This document shows positions 25,977 to 34,704 of a stretch of DNA of 64,000 nucleotides, one piece after another. The stretch spans positions 161,903 to 225,902 of the forward strand of contig MKVL01000012.1 of the NCBI GenBank assembly GCA_001899205.1. The letters run 5' to 3'. Below the pieces are notes generated by a model. The model did not search any database. It had not been told where the DNA came from and saw nothing but the letters and a program-made list of their open reading frames with translations. Position numbers and translations under genes: made by a program. The stretch's first letter is position 1. Every line of letters starts with the position of its first letter. Source of the stretch: Mesorhizobium sp. 65-26 (GTDB lineage Bacteria; Pseudomonadota; Alphaproteobacteria; Rhizobiales; Rhizobiaceae).

Positions 25977-26687
25977 ATGCCTCCGAGGCCCAAGCCCAGA
26001 ATCCTGATCGTACTGCATCAGGAGAATTCGAGCGCCGGGCGGGTCGGCCACATGCTGCTCGAAGAGGGGTTCGACCTCGATATCCGCCGTCCGCCGCTCG
26101 GCGACAGCCTGCCGGAAACACTCGAAAACCATGCCGGCGCCGTGGTGTTCGGCGGGCCGATGAGCGCCAATGACGAAGACGAGTTCGTGCGTCGCGAGAC
26201 GGAGTGGCTGAAGGTGCCGCTCGGCGAGAATCGGCCGCTGCTGGGCATCTGCCTCGGCGCGCAGATGCTGGTCAACCACCTCGGCGGCAAGGTCGGCGGC
26301 CACGACACCGGCCTTGTCGAGATCGGCTGGTATCCGCTCAAGGCGACGGATGAGGGCCGCAAGCTGATGCACTGGCCCGAAATGGTCTATCAATTCCATC
26401 GCGAGGGCTTTTCGCTGCCCAGCGACGCGACGCTGCTGGCGACGGCCGAGGCCTATCCGAACCAGGCTTTCCGCTATGGCGACAATGCCTGGGGCATCCA
26501 GTTCCACGGCGAGCTGACACGGATAATGATGCAGCGCTGGGTGGTGCATGGCGCGCATCGCTTCGAGCTGCCCGGTGCCCAGCCCGGCCGCGACCATCTC
26601 GGCGGCCGGCTGATCTGGGACATGCATCTGAAGCGCTGGCTCGGCGAATTCCTGGGGTTGATCTTCGGCAGGCCGGCGGCCGGCTGA
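25977..26687 (+). CDS. Class I glutamine amidotransferase-like protein
   Basis: A 236-residue free-standing GATase. The nucleophile elbow is LLGICLGAQMLVNHLGG (Cys near residue 90), and the His of the triad is in GIQFHGELTRIMMQRW. VVFGGPMSANDEDEF gives the oxyanion strand. Stand-alone proteins of this kind are often annotated as GMP synthase-like and their substrate is unknown. It follows the TerB gene by 24 bases and may belong to the same operon. Confidence 0.92.
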   Translation: MPPRPKPRILIVLHQENSSAGRVGHMLLEEGFDLDIRRPPLGDSLPETLENHAGAVVFGGPMSANDEDEFVRRETEWLKVPLGENRPLLGICLGAQMLVNHLGGKVGGHDTGLVEIGWYPLKATDEGRKLMHWPEMVYQFHREGFSLPSDATLLATAEAYPNQAFRYGDNAWGIQFHGELTRIMMQRWVVHGAHRFELPGAQPGRDHLGGRLIWDMHLKRWLGEFLGLIFGRPAAG

Positions 26688-26725
26688 GCCGACCGCCCGG
26701 AGCGCCGTGCGTCAGATTTCCGGGG

Positions 26726-27964
26726 TCATTCGCGGCTGGTCAGGCGGCGTACGTCGCGCAACTGAGGAAACAGCACCGCCCACAGCCCGGCAACCGCAAT
26801 GGCGCCGACACCGCCAATCACCACCGCCGGAACCGTGCCGATCAGCGCCGCCATCGTGCCCGCGCGGAATTCGCCGAGCTCGTTCGAAGCCCCGACGAAC
26901 ACCTGGTTCACGGCATTGACGCGGCCGCGCACATGGTCCGGCGTCCAGAGCTGGATCAGCGTTTCCCTGATATAGACGCTGAACATGTCGGTGGCGCCGA
27001 GCAGAGCGAGCGCGACGATCGACAGCCAGGTGACGGTCGACAGGCCGAACAGCGCGGTGCAGGCGCCGAACAGGGCAACGAAGGTCAGCATGATGCGGCC
27101 GGCATGATCTCGGAGCGGATGGCCGGCGAGCCATATGGCGACGCAGATGGCGCCGACGCCGGGCGCGGAGCGCAGCAGGCCGAGCCCCCATGGGCCGAGG
27201 TCGAGGATGTCGCGCGCGTAGACCGGCAGCAGCGCCGAGGCGCCGGAGAGCAGCACCGCGAAGAGGTCGAGCGAAATGGCGCCGAGCACCACCTTCTCGC
27301 TCCAGATGTAGCCGAAACCGGCAAACAGCGTCTGCATCGTCGGCTTTTCCGTCGCGCTGCGCTGCTCGGGGCGCGGAATGGTGAAGACGAGGATGCCGGC
27401 GAGCAGCATCAGGACCGCCGCCGTGCCATAGGCGACCTCCGCCGACAGGCCGTAGAGCAGGCCGCCGGCGACTGGCCCGAGGATCGTCGCCGTCTGCCAG
27501 GCGGATGAATTCCAGGCGATCGCGTTGGCGAAATCCTCCGGCGGCACGAGGTTGGCAAACAGCGAGGCGGAGGCCGGGCCGAAGAAGGCGCGCGCCATGC
27601 CGAACAGGGCAAGCACGGCGAAGATCGGCAATGGTCCGCCGGCATGGCGCAGTGAAAGCACCAGCAGCGCCAGCGCGCAGGCGGCTTCCACCAGGATCGC
27701 CAGCGCCATGATCAGCCGGCGGCCGAAGCGGTCGGCGACGACGCCGGTGACCAGCACCAGCAGCAGCGACGGCAGGAACTGGACGATGCCGACAAGGCCG
27801 AGATCGAAGGGGTCGCGGGTCAGGTCGTACATCTGCCAGCCCACCGCCACCGACACGATCTGCGCGGCGAAGGTGGTGAGGAAGCGTGACGCCCAGTAGC
27901 TCAGGAAGGAGCGATGGCGGAACGCGGCATAGCGCTGGTCCGGTGATATGTCTTCGGCAATCAT
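26726..27964 (-). CDS. MFS exporter (12 TM)
   Basis: A 412-residue major facilitator protein. Typical features are FLSYWASRFLTTFAAQ at the start, VTGVVADRFGRRLIMAL (the loop 2-3 MFS motif, near residue 77) and twelve hydrophobic helices. It resembles the enterobactin-exporter EntS/MFS_3 subgroup. The substrate is unknown and no neighbour suggests one. It converges on the GATase gene. Confidence 0.88.
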   Translation of the reverse strand: MIAEDISPDQRYAAFRHRSFLSYWASRFLTTFAAQIVSVAVGWQMYDLTRDPFDLGLVGIVQFLPSLLLVLVTGVVADRFGRRLIMALAILVEAACALALLVLSLRHAGGPLPIFAVLALFGMARAFFGPASASLFANLVPPEDFANAIAWNSSAWQTATILGPVAGGLLYGLSAEVAYGTAAVLMLLAGILVFTIPRPEQRSATEKPTMQTLFAGFGYIWSEKVVLGAISLDLFAVLLSGASALLPVYARDILDLGPWGLGLLRSAPGVGAICVAIWLAGHPLRDHAGRIMLTFVALFGACTALFGLSTVTWLSIVALALLGATDMFSVYIRETLIQLWTPDHVRGRVNAVNQVFVGASNELGEFRAGTMAALIGTVPAVVIGGVGAIAVAGLWAVLFPQLRDVRRLTSRE

Positions 27965-28287
27965 GAAAATCGGCCCCGGTGCTGTGGCGGCGGGGCTCTT
28001 CCACCATGGGCGCTGGTCCGGCCAAGAAACCTTATGAAAGTTCAGCCGGGGGTGTGCGACAAATCCGCCCGCTGATCAAGCCGTTTCATGAAACAACGGC
28101 CGGATACCACGCGGGCGTTACTGGTCGTGACGCCAGTCCAGAGGTCGCGGGGATCATGGCCATACTGTGGTTTCTGACGCCTTGAACGCGCTTCGACTTC
28201 GTCGGAAAGCCGTGGCGGCGCACCCTGTTCCAAGGCCTCGTGGCAGGTGTCAACCCGGTGCCATGCACCGCGGTTGCCGGGGAGCAC
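27965..28287. other. Gene-free region upstream of the MFS exporter
   Basis: Short frames here lack ribosome sites and family features. The only structure I see is the 12-bp palindrome at 28083-28094. Confidence 0.5.
28083..28094. promoter_or_regulatory. Perfect palindrome GTTTCATGAAAC
   Basis: A 12-bp perfect palindrome 119 bases before the MFS exporter start. It could be a repressor site, but no regulator gene is adjacent. Confidence 0.3.
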
Positions 28288-29187
28288 CTACGGTGCGGAC
28301 AGAGACCAGGAATCCTCGTCCTCGTCACGCAGTTTGCCGCCCAGGATTGCCGAGACGGCGGCGATGAAAGCGCCGATGACCAGGGACAAGGCTCCGAGGA
28401 GCGCGGTCTTCACGGCCGACTTCCTGGCGGTTTCCGCCGCTTGCTGGGCTTTTACCTTGGCGTCCTCGATCCTGGTCCAGGTGTCATCGATACGCTTTTG
28501 CGCATCCTGCTGGGAAAGGCCCGTGCGTGCCGCGACGAGCATCGCGAGATAGCTCTTGTCGCCTTCGGAAATTTCGCCCGACGCCGCGCTCGTCAACAGG
28601 ATACGGGTCGCCTGTGCCGCCGCTTCGCCATCGCCTGCCTGGCCTGGCGCGTTCAGTCGCGCGCTGTCCGCCGGCCGAAACAGGCTGTCGACGAAGTAGG
28701 CCATCGAGGGGTTGGCGCCCGCATCGGCGACGGCCGAGGATGCAGCATTGGCGGCGCCGGCCGCAACGTTGGCCGTGGCCTGAAGGCCCGAACCGATGAG
28801 GCTCGATATGGCGGATCCCAGGACACCCACGACGATCAGCGTCGCCAGCGCCCAGGCCAGAAGTCCATGCGCGCTGTCGCGAAAGACAACCTCGTCGGAA
28901 TGGACGGAGGTCCATCGCCGGCGAAGCCGGCCAGCGAGGTACCCGCCGAGGCAGGATGAAATCCACTGCACGACGACGAGCCAGATGGCGGCTGAAGCAA
29001 GAACAGCCGTGGCGGTGCTGCCTTGAGACGACCATGGCGAAACCATCGTCAGGCCGAGGCCGGAGCCGATCAGCAACAGGACCAGCGTCGCAACGGTGGC
29101 GACGAGCGCGCCGGCAACGATCGCTCCCCAGTTCACCGGGGAAGGAGCTGGGCTGCCGGTTGCGACGACTATGTCTGTATTTGACAT
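28288..29187 (-). CDS. Multi-span membrane protein (PhnA-like of rhizobia)
   Basis: A 299-residue membrane protein with hydrophobic segments near 18-40, 60-80, 108-128 and 268-290. A helical, Ala-rich periplasmic or cytoplasmic segment lies between. The opening PVNWGAIVAGALVATVATLVLLLIG resembles proteins often annotated PhnA-like in rhizobia, a name without functional basis. I start it at 29187, where GAGGTGG lies just upstream. It is 11 bases after a 25-residue micro-protein gene, which suggests co-transcription. Confidence 0.8.
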   Translation of the reverse strand: MSNTDIVVATGSPAPSPVNWGAIVAGALVATVATLVLLLIGSGLGLTMVSPWSSQGSTATAVLASAAIWLVVVQWISSCLGGYLAGRLRRRWTSVHSDEVVFRDSAHGLLAWALATLIVVGVLGSAISSLIGSGLQATANVAAGAANAASSAVADAGANPSMAYFVDSLFRPADSARLNAPGQAGDGEAAAQATRILLTSAASGEISEGDKSYLAMLVAARTGLSQQDAQKRIDDTWTRIEDAKVKAQQAAETARKSAVKTALLGALSLVIGAFIAAVSAILGGKLRDEDEDSWSLSAP

Positions 29188-29198
29188 GATACCACCTC

Positions 29199-29276
29199 TC
29201 AATGCCAGAAAAGCAGTATCAGCAAGATAATCGGGATCGGAACGCCAAGCAGCCACAACAATATACCACGGCCCAT
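29199..29276 (-). CDS. 25-residue hydrophobic micro-protein
   Basis: An open frame of 25 codons plus stop, starting ATGGGCCGTGG after a strong GAGGAG ribosome site eight bases upstream. The product has MGRG, then WLLGVPIPI and ILLILLF, ending FWH: a single membrane helix with a central Pro-x-Pro kink. I recall similar tiny proteins in rhizobia, starting with the same ILLWLLG pattern. It ends 11 bases before the 299-residue membrane protein gene. It is too short for most gene callers. Confidence 0.7.
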   Translation of the reverse strand: MGRGILLWLLGVPIPIILLILLFWH

Positions 29277-29582
29277 CTGTCTTTCTCCTCGTCACCGGAC
29301 GATCATCTATTGGTTATTCATTAATGATCGAGCGGCCGGAATGTTCCAAAGAGTTTGAGGGCGCCGGGACGAGCAGGAAATGGGGCGCGCCAATCCTTCC
29401 CGGGAAACGCTTGCCGCGCTTTCCCTGGGGACCAATGGTCGGAATGCAGGGTGAATCGGATGACTTCAGGCCGAATCGACCTGAAGTCCGGAGATATCTC
29501 GATCGAGGAGACGCCGCAAAGAGACCGGGTGTGAAGTCCAGGGAGAGCGCTTCGCGCTTTCCCCAGCGCTCGACATCAGGCC
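29277..29582. other. Gene-free region with two hairpins
   Basis: No gene is supported. It holds a 9-bp hairpin at 29462-29488 and a weaker stem, GGGAGAGCGC with GCGCTTTCCCC, at 29541-29564 just downstream of the aminotransferase. The promoter of the micro-protein gene must lie near 29280-29340. Confidence 0.5.
29462..29488. repeat. 9-bp hairpin GACTTCAGG-N9-CCTGAAGTC
   Basis: A perfect 9-bp stem with a 9-base spacer, between the micro-protein and aminotransferase genes. It could be a terminator for the aminotransferase transcript (minus strand) or a protein-binding dyad. Confidence 0.4.
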
Positions 29583-30683
29583 TTAGTCGCGCAGCGCAGC
29601 CGAAATGGCGTCGAGCCCGCCCCTGAGTTCGGCCTCGGTCGGCCAGCCGAAGCCGACGCGGAAGAAGTGCTTCGGCATCTCGAACCAGTGACCCGGGCCG
29701 ACATAGGTGCCGTGCTTCTCCAGCAGCCTGACGTAGAACGCGTCGAGGTCGAAGCCGGCATCGACATTCAGACGAGGGAAGCCCACCACGCCGCCTTCCG
29801 GGCGCACCCAGTCGACGAGCGGTTCGCGGTCGATCCAGGCCTGCACGATGTCGCGACGCCTGGCCATTTCCGGCAGCAGCGCTCCAAGGAACGCGTCGCG
29901 GCGCTCGAGCATGGAGCGCGCGATGGCCTCGTCGATGACGCTGCCGCAGATGCCGATCTGCTCCTTGGCGGCAAGGAACGTCTCCTGCAGTCCGGGGTCC
30001 CGTGTGACCAGCCAGCCGATGCGGATGCCGGGGATGCCGAAGGCCTTGGACAGCGAGGCGACGCTGATCGCCCTCGGGCTGAGCGAGGCAGCCGTCGGCA
30101 GGCGGTGTCCGTAGGAGAGGTCGCGATAGGTCTCGTCGACCAGCAGCCGGCAGCCATGCTTCTCGGCCAGAGCGACCAGCGCGTCGAGATCGTCCCGCTT
30201 CATCATCGTGCCCGTCGGATTGTGCGGGCAGGTGACGCTGATCAGCTTCGTGCTCGGCCGAATGGCGGCCGCGACGCGGTCGATATCGATCGCGAAGCCG
30301 TCCTCGAAGGCGAGGTCGACATAGCTGATGGCGCAGCCGATCGCCCTCGGTGTCTCGATGTTCGTGGCATAGTTGGGCCTGACGACGACGAGATGGTCGC
30401 CGGCCGACAGAAGCGAGGTGGAGATGATGAACAGGGCGCCGGCGGCCCCTGCCGTCACCAGCACGTCATCGGGCGAGATCCCCTGGTCCTGCGCCGCGAT
30501 CAGCGCGCGCAAGGCCTTGTCGCCGCGATGCTCGCCATAGAAGAGGGTGACATCCGGCAGCGACAGGCCGGTGTCGGAGAGTTTCTGGTCGGCGATCGAG
30601 CTTTCCGAGAGGTTGTAGCGGATGCGGTCGTAACCGTATTCCTCCGGCGCTTCCTTCTCGATGACCATTCGCGTGTAGTGCAT
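29583..30683 (-). CDS. PLP-dependent aminotransferase, class I/II
   Basis: A 366-residue fold-type I aminotransferase. The substrate region CPHNPTGTMMKRDDL, the PLP-phosphate block DETYRDLSYGHR and the Schiff-base lysine in SVASLSKAFGIPGIRIGWL are clear. I use the ATG at 30683 because GGGGGAGAAAGCC precedes it, rather than the longer frame to 30797. The N-terminus is shorter than in AspC. The substrate is unknown. It lies between mucR and the micro-protein gene. Confidence 0.92.
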   Translation of the reverse strand: MHYTRMVIEKEAPEEYGYDRIRYNLSESSIADQKLSDTGLSLPDVTLFYGEHRGDKALRALIAAQDQGISPDDVLVTAGAAGALFIISTSLLSAGDHLVVVRPNYATNIETPRAIGCAISYVDLAFEDGFAIDIDRVAAAIRPSTKLISVTCPHNPTGTMMKRDDLDALVALAEKHGCRLLVDETYRDLSYGHRLPTAASLSPRAISVASLSKAFGIPGIRIGWLVTRDPGLQETFLAAKEQIGICGSVIDEAIARSMLERRDAFLGALLPEMARRRDIVQAWIDREPLVDWVRPEGGVVGFPRLNVDAGFDLDAFYVRLLEKHGTYVGPGHWFEMPKHFFRVGFGWPTEAELRGGLDAISAALRD

Positions 30684-30829
30684 GGCTTTCTCCCCCGGGC
30701 CACGCCGGCGCGCGTCCCCATCGAGGCGCAAGCCATGCCGCGGCAATTGATCCCCACGTTGTCCCCGGCAAATCGAATCCGATCTTCGGCGGAGCACACG
30801 TCGGTTTCATCCAAGCCACAAAAGCATGA

Positions 30830-30860
30830 AGCCTGCCAAGGCGGATTTCGCCGGCAGGCT
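30830..30860 (-). terminator. Hairpin terminator of mucR
   Basis: AGCCTGCC pairs with GGCAGGCT, extended inside by GGCG/CGCC around GATTT. It lies 34 bases after the mucR stop codon, and the minus-strand sequence continues with a short CTTTTG T run. Confidence 0.65.
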
Positions 30861-30894
30861 CCATGAAATCGTTAGTACAGGCGTTCTGGCCGGC

Positions 30895-31362
30895 TCAGGC
30901 GGTGGCCTTGGCCTTCTTTGCCCTGGCCGGCTTTGCCGTTTCAGCCACCGTCGGCTTGCGACCGAGGCCGATCGACTTGGCAAGCTGCGAGCGCGATGCC
31001 GCGTAGTTGGGGGCAACCATGGGATAGTCGGCCGGCAAGCCCCATTTTGCGCGGTAGGCATCCGGCGTGAGGCCGTAATGCACCCCGAGGTGGCGCTTGA
31101 GCGACTTGAACTTCTTGCCGTCCTCGAGACAGATGATGAAGTCCGGCGTCACGGACCGCTTGGGGTTGACCGCGGGCACCGGCGGGACCACTTCCGGCAC
31201 GGTCGGCTGCCCCAGTCCGCCTATCGACGCGCTGACACTGGCGATGAGGTCGCTCAGGCCGGAAGCCGGAAGCCGGTTCTTCTCGACATAGGCGGACACG
31301 ATGTGGGCGGTCAGCTCCAGAAGGTCAACTTCCTTGCGGTCGTTGTTGTTGGTGTCGGTCAA
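30895..31362 (-). CDS. mucR: MucR/Ros-family zinc-finger regulator
   Basis: A 155-residue regulator that in rhizobia represses or activates exopolysaccharide, motility and cell-cycle genes. The zinc-finger region is IICLEDGKKFKSLKRHLGVH, followed by YGLTPDAYRAKWGLPADYPMVAPNYA; the second zinc ligand is Asp (Cys-x2-Asp), as in many rhizobial MucR proteins. The likely start is TTG at 31362 (MTDTNNNDRKEV) with GGAG seven bases upstream; the upstream ATG at 31455 would add 31 residues unlike the family. MucR often represses its own AT-rich promoter, and the region 31363-31520 is AT-rich by this window's standards. Confidence 0.92.
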   Translation of the reverse strand: MTDTNNNDRKEVDLLELTAHIVSAYVEKNRLPASGLSDLIASVSASIGGLGQPTVPEVVPPVPAVNPKRSVTPDFIICLEDGKKFKSLKRHLGVHYGLTPDAYRAKWGLPADYPMVAPNYAASRSQLAKSIGLGRKPTVAETAKPARAKKAKATA

Positions 31363-31519
31363 GTCAGTCTCCGTCTTTTGAACGACCGAATTTCTAGTCG
31401 GCAAATCTGCAAGGCGCAATCGGCTATGGCGCCATGAACACGTTATTTTGAACAACTATACTAAAGGATATCCAGCGTATTCGGCCAGTAACTTCCGACG
31501 ACGGCAAATCTGTATGAGT

Positions 31520-32224
31520 TCAGACGACCAAAGATTTGTCGCGCCAGAGTCGAAATCCGCCCTGGAAAGCGAGCGTATTGTCACCGCGACGGCTATCCTG
31601 AGGCAGTTCGTCGAGCTTCTCTACATTGCCGCCACCGATGACGACGTAATCAGGCCGCAACGCGGCGCGAAGTCTGTCGACGACATCGAAGACATGCTTG
31701 CGCCATTTCTTCTTGCCGCGCTTCACCAGGCCGCGTTCGCCGACATAATCCTCGAAGCTGCGACCCTTCCTGTAGGGAAGGTGCGCGAGCTCCATCGGCT
31801 GGGCGACATTGTCGACGATCATGGCCGCGCCGAGGCCGGTTCCGAGCCCGAGGAACAGCATGCGGCCGCCCTCGTAGCTGCCGATTGCCTGCATCAGCGC
31901 ATCGTTCACGACCTTCACGGGCGTGCCGAAGGCGGCCGCGAAGTCGAAGCCGGCCCAGCCCTTGCCGAGGTTGGCGGGATCGGCGAAGGGGCGGTTGTGC
32001 GCCACCGGGCCGGGATAGCCCATCGAGACGACGTCATAGGCAAGGCCGTCCGCCAGGCCCTTCACCGCATCGATCATCTTCTGCGGCGTCAGGTCCGGGC
32101 CGGAATCGGCGCGGCGCTCCTCGCCGCCGGCGCTGCTGCGTATCTTGACGTGCGAGCCGCCTATGTCGATGGCGAGCACCTTCGCTTCGGCCTTTGCCGC
32201 CGTCCGCTTTTCCGGCTTCTTCAT
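31520..32224 (-). CDS. ROK-family glucokinase (polyphosphate glucokinase-like)
   Basis: A 234-residue ROK sugar kinase. The ATP-binding start is VLAIDIGGSHVKI, the catalytic Asp is in VKVVNDALMQAIG, and LFLGLGTGLGAAMIVD is typical of the polyphosphate/ATP glucokinase branch. The N-terminal tail is short and basic. It lies 35 bases downstream of zwf, so it can make the glucose-6-phosphate that Zwf uses. Whether polyphosphate or ATP is the donor cannot be told by eye. Confidence 0.88.
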   Translation of the reverse strand: MKKPEKRTAAKAEAKVLAIDIGGSHVKIRSSAGGEERRADSGPDLTPQKMIDAVKGLADGLAYDVVSMGYPGPVAHNRPFADPANLGKGWAGFDFAAAFGTPVKVVNDALMQAIGSYEGGRMLFLGLGTGLGAAMIVDNVAQPMELAHLPYRKGRSFEDYVGERGLVKRGKKKWRKHVFDVVDRLRAALRPDYVVIGGGNVEKLDELPQDSRRGDNTLAFQGGFRLWRDKSLVV

Positions 32225-32259
32225 GGCTGCCTCTCCCAGAACGTTGTTTGGCCCGAATG

Positions 32260-33636
32260 CTATTTGACCGGATCGATCCAGCCATTGGGCGGCCCGAAAT
32301 TGGCCATCGCGTCAGCGGGGCCCCAGGTGCCGGGATCGTAGAGGTGCGGCGGCGTCGTGTCGCCCAGGACCGGGCCGACGATGCGCCATGCGAACTCGCT
32401 GGCATCCTGTCGCGTGAAGAGCTGCCGGTTGCCGTTCATGGCGTCGCCGATCAGCCGCTCGTAAGGCGGCATGTCGCTCTTGCTGTCGTCGAGCGCGGTC
32501 AGTTCGACCTGCTCGCCGACCATGTCGTCGCCCGGCTGCTTGCGCTGGGCGCCGATGGCGATCACCACCTGGGGGTCGATGCGAAAGCGGACGTAATTGG
32601 CGTCGCCCGGCTTGATCGGGTCGAAGACATCGAGCGGTGGCCGCTTCAGCCGCACCACCACTTCAGTCACGTGCACGGGCATGTTCTTGCCGGCGCGGAT
32701 GAAGAAAGGAACGTCCTGCCAGCGCCAGGTGTCGACGAAGAACCGCACAGCGGCGAAAGTCTCGACCGGCGAGTTCGGCGCCACGCCGGGTTCGTTGAGA
32801 TAGCCCTTGAACTGGCCGCGCACGACATCGTCCCTGGTCAGCGTGCGGATGGCGCGCAGCACCTGGACCTTCTCGTCGATCAGGTCGTCGGCGGAACGCC
32901 CTACCGGCGGCTCCATGGCGAGCAGCAGCAGGATGTTGAGAAGATGGTTCTCGATGACGTCGCGGATGCAGCCGACTTCGTCATAAAAGCGGCCGCGCCC
33001 CTCGACGCCGAAATCCTCGGCCATGGTGATCTGCACGCTCTCAACGAAATTGCGGTTCCAGATCGGCTCCAGGAAGGAGTTGGCGAAGCGGAAGTAGAGC
33101 AGGTTCTGGATCGCCTCCTTGCCGAGATAGTGGTCGATGCGGAAGATCGATTCCTCGTCGAACACCAGATGCAGTACCCGGTTCAGCCAGCGCGCCGACT
33201 GCAGGTCGTGGCCGAAGGGTTTTTCCACCATCAGCCGCGCGCCGCGCGTGATGCCGGCCTGTTCCAGCCCCTGGACCACGGTCTCGAACATGTTGGGCGG
33301 CACCGCCATGTAGTGCAGCGGACGCTGCGCCGAGCCAAGCGCGGTCTTCAGCTTCTCGAAGGTCGCCGAGTCGCGGTAGTCGCCACTGACGTAGCGCAGC
33401 AGCGAGGAGAACTTGGCGAACACCTTCTCGTCGATGCCGCCGAGCGCGGTGACGATGCCGTCGCGGGCGCGCGCCTGCAGCTTGCTGATGTCCCAGGGGT
33501 CGAAGGCGACGCCGATGACCGGTTCGGTCAGCGTTCCCTTGGCGACCATCCGGTAGAGCGCCGGAAAGATCTTCTTGTGGGCGAGGTCGCCGGTCGCTCC
33601 GAAAAGCACCAGCGTGTCGGACCGCTGCTCAGTCAT
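32260..33636 (-). CDS. zwf: Glucose-6-phosphate 1-dehydrogenase
   Basis: A 458-residue enzyme oxidising glucose-6-phosphate to 6-phosphogluconolactone with NAD(P)+. The nucleotide motif [19 protein letters not shown], the substrate motif [21 protein letters not shown] and the end block [13 protein letters not shown] are clear. It is about 30 residues shorter than typical Zwf. It is 15 bases downstream of the gnd gene. No pgl or edd is adjacent. Confidence 0.95.
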   Translation of the reverse strand: MTEQRSDTLVLFGATGDLAHKKIFPALYRMVAKGTLTEPVIGVAFDPWDISKLQARARDGIVTALGGIDEKVFAKFSSLLRYVSGDYRDSATFEKLKTALGSAQRPLHYMAVPPNMFETVVQGLEQAGITRGARLMVEKPFGHDLQSARWLNRVLHLVFDEESIFRIDHYLGKEAIQNLLYFRFANSFLEPIWNRNFVESVQITMAEDFGVEGRGRFYDEVGCIRDVIENHLLNILLLLAMEPPVGRSADDLIDEKVQVLRAIRTLTRDDVVRGQFKGYLNEPGVAPNSPVETFAAVRFFVDTWRWQDVPFFIRAGKNMPVHVTEVVVRLKRPPLDVFDPIKPGDANYVRFRIDPQVVIAIGAQRKQPGDDMVGEQVELTALDDSKSDMPPYERLIGDAMNGNRQLFTRQDASEFAWRIVGPVLGDTTPPHLYDPGTWGPADAMANFGPPNGWIDPVK

Positions 33637-33651
33637 GCGCGTGTCTCCCCC

Positions 33652-34659
33652 TCACGCCTTCGGCTTTTCGAGATGGCCGCCAAAGGCGTAGCGCATCGCC
33701 GAGAGCAGCTTGTCGGCAAAGGCGGATTCGCCTTGCGAGGAGAAACGGTCGAACAGGGCGGAAGACAAGACCGGCGCCGGCACGCCGGTGTCGATCGCCG
33801 CCTTCAGCGTCCAGCGCCCCTCGCCGGAATCCGACACGCGGCCGCCGAACTGGGCGAGCGTGGGATCGCTTTTAAGCGCGCCGGCCGTGAGATCCAGCAG
33901 CCAGGAACCGATGACGCTGCCGTGCCGCCAGACCTCGGCGACGGCCGGAAGATCGATATCGAACTGGTAGTATTCCGGGTTCTGCAGAGGGCTGGTCTCG
34001 GCATCCGCGTCGCGCTTGACCTTGCCGGCATTGGCCGCGTTGAGGATGTTCATGCCCTCGGCATAGGCGGCCATGACGCCGTATTCGATGCCGTTGTGCA
34101 CCATCTTGACGAAGTGGCCGGCGCCGCTCGGGCCGCAATGCAGGTAACCGAAGGGTGCGGTCCCGGCGTCCCTTGGCGGATTGGCGCCGGAATCGGCGCC
34201 GGGCGCAAGCGTGGCGAAGACCGGATCGAGGTGCCGCACGGCTTCGTCGGGGCCGCCGATCATCAAGCAGTAGCCGCGCTCCAGCCCCCAGACGCCGCCG
34301 CTGGTGCCGACATCGACGAAGTTGATGCCCTTGGCTGCCAGCTTTGCGCCCTGGTCCACCGCGTCATGATAATAGGAATTGCCGCCGTCGATGACGATGT
34401 CGCCGGGCTCCATCAGCGCCGCCACCTGGTCGACGATCTTGCCGGTGATGGCGGCCGGCAGCATCAACCAGGCGCTGCGCGGCTTGCTGAGCTTGCCGAC
34501 GAACTCCTCGAGTGAGGCCGCGCCGATGGCGCCGTCCTTGACCAGCGCGGCGACGCTCGCCGGATTGATGTCATAGACGACGCATTGGTGGCCGTCGCGC
34601 ATGAGCCGCCGCACCATGTTGGCGCCCATCCTTCCCAGTCCCATCATTCCGATCTGCAT
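33652..34659 (-). CDS. gnd: 6-phosphogluconate dehydrogenase, decarboxylating (short type)
   Basis: A 335-residue short-chain member of the family (GndA/YqeC-like, about 300-335 residues, often NAD-preferring). The NAD(P) loop is MMGLGRMGANMVRRLM, with VDVGTSGGVWGLERGYCLMIGG and the catalytic block GPSGAGHFVKMVHNGIEYG. It oxidises 6-phosphogluconate to ribulose-5-phosphate and CO2. It lies between the GH15 gene and zwf with small gaps, so the three probably form one transcript. Cofactor preference is inferred only from length. Confidence 0.93.
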   Translation of the reverse strand: MQIGMMGLGRMGANMVRRLMRDGHQCVVYDINPASVAALVKDGAIGAASLEEFVGKLSKPRSAWLMLPAAITGKIVDQVAALMEPGDIVIDGGNSYYHDAVDQGAKLAAKGINFVDVGTSGGVWGLERGYCLMIGGPDEAVRHLDPVFATLAPGADSGANPPRDAGTAPFGYLHCGPSGAGHFVKMVHNGIEYGVMAAYAEGMNILNAANAGKVKRDADAETSPLQNPEYYQFDIDLPAVAEVWRHGSVIGSWLLDLTAGALKSDPTLAQFGGRVSDSGEGRWTLKAAIDTGVPAPVLSSALFDRFSSQGESAFADKLLSAMRYAFGGHLEKPKA

Positions 34660-34704
34660 GTTTTCTCGTCCTGGTCGCTAGAGGTATCGATCTGTGAGCA
34701 TGGC

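Noticed and set aside
28042-28287. Short open frames in the region before the MFS exporter
   Set aside because: There is no ribosome site, signal peptide or family resemblance; the composition looks non-coding.
29402-29564. Two GCGCTTTCCC motifs as a direct repeat or a transposon end
   Set aside because: The match is short and common in this GC-rich sequence; no target duplication or transposase gene is nearby.
32194-34515. A 773-codon open frame antisense to zwf and gnd
   Set aside because: Both genes on the other strand have complete catalytic motifs, while this frame has none.
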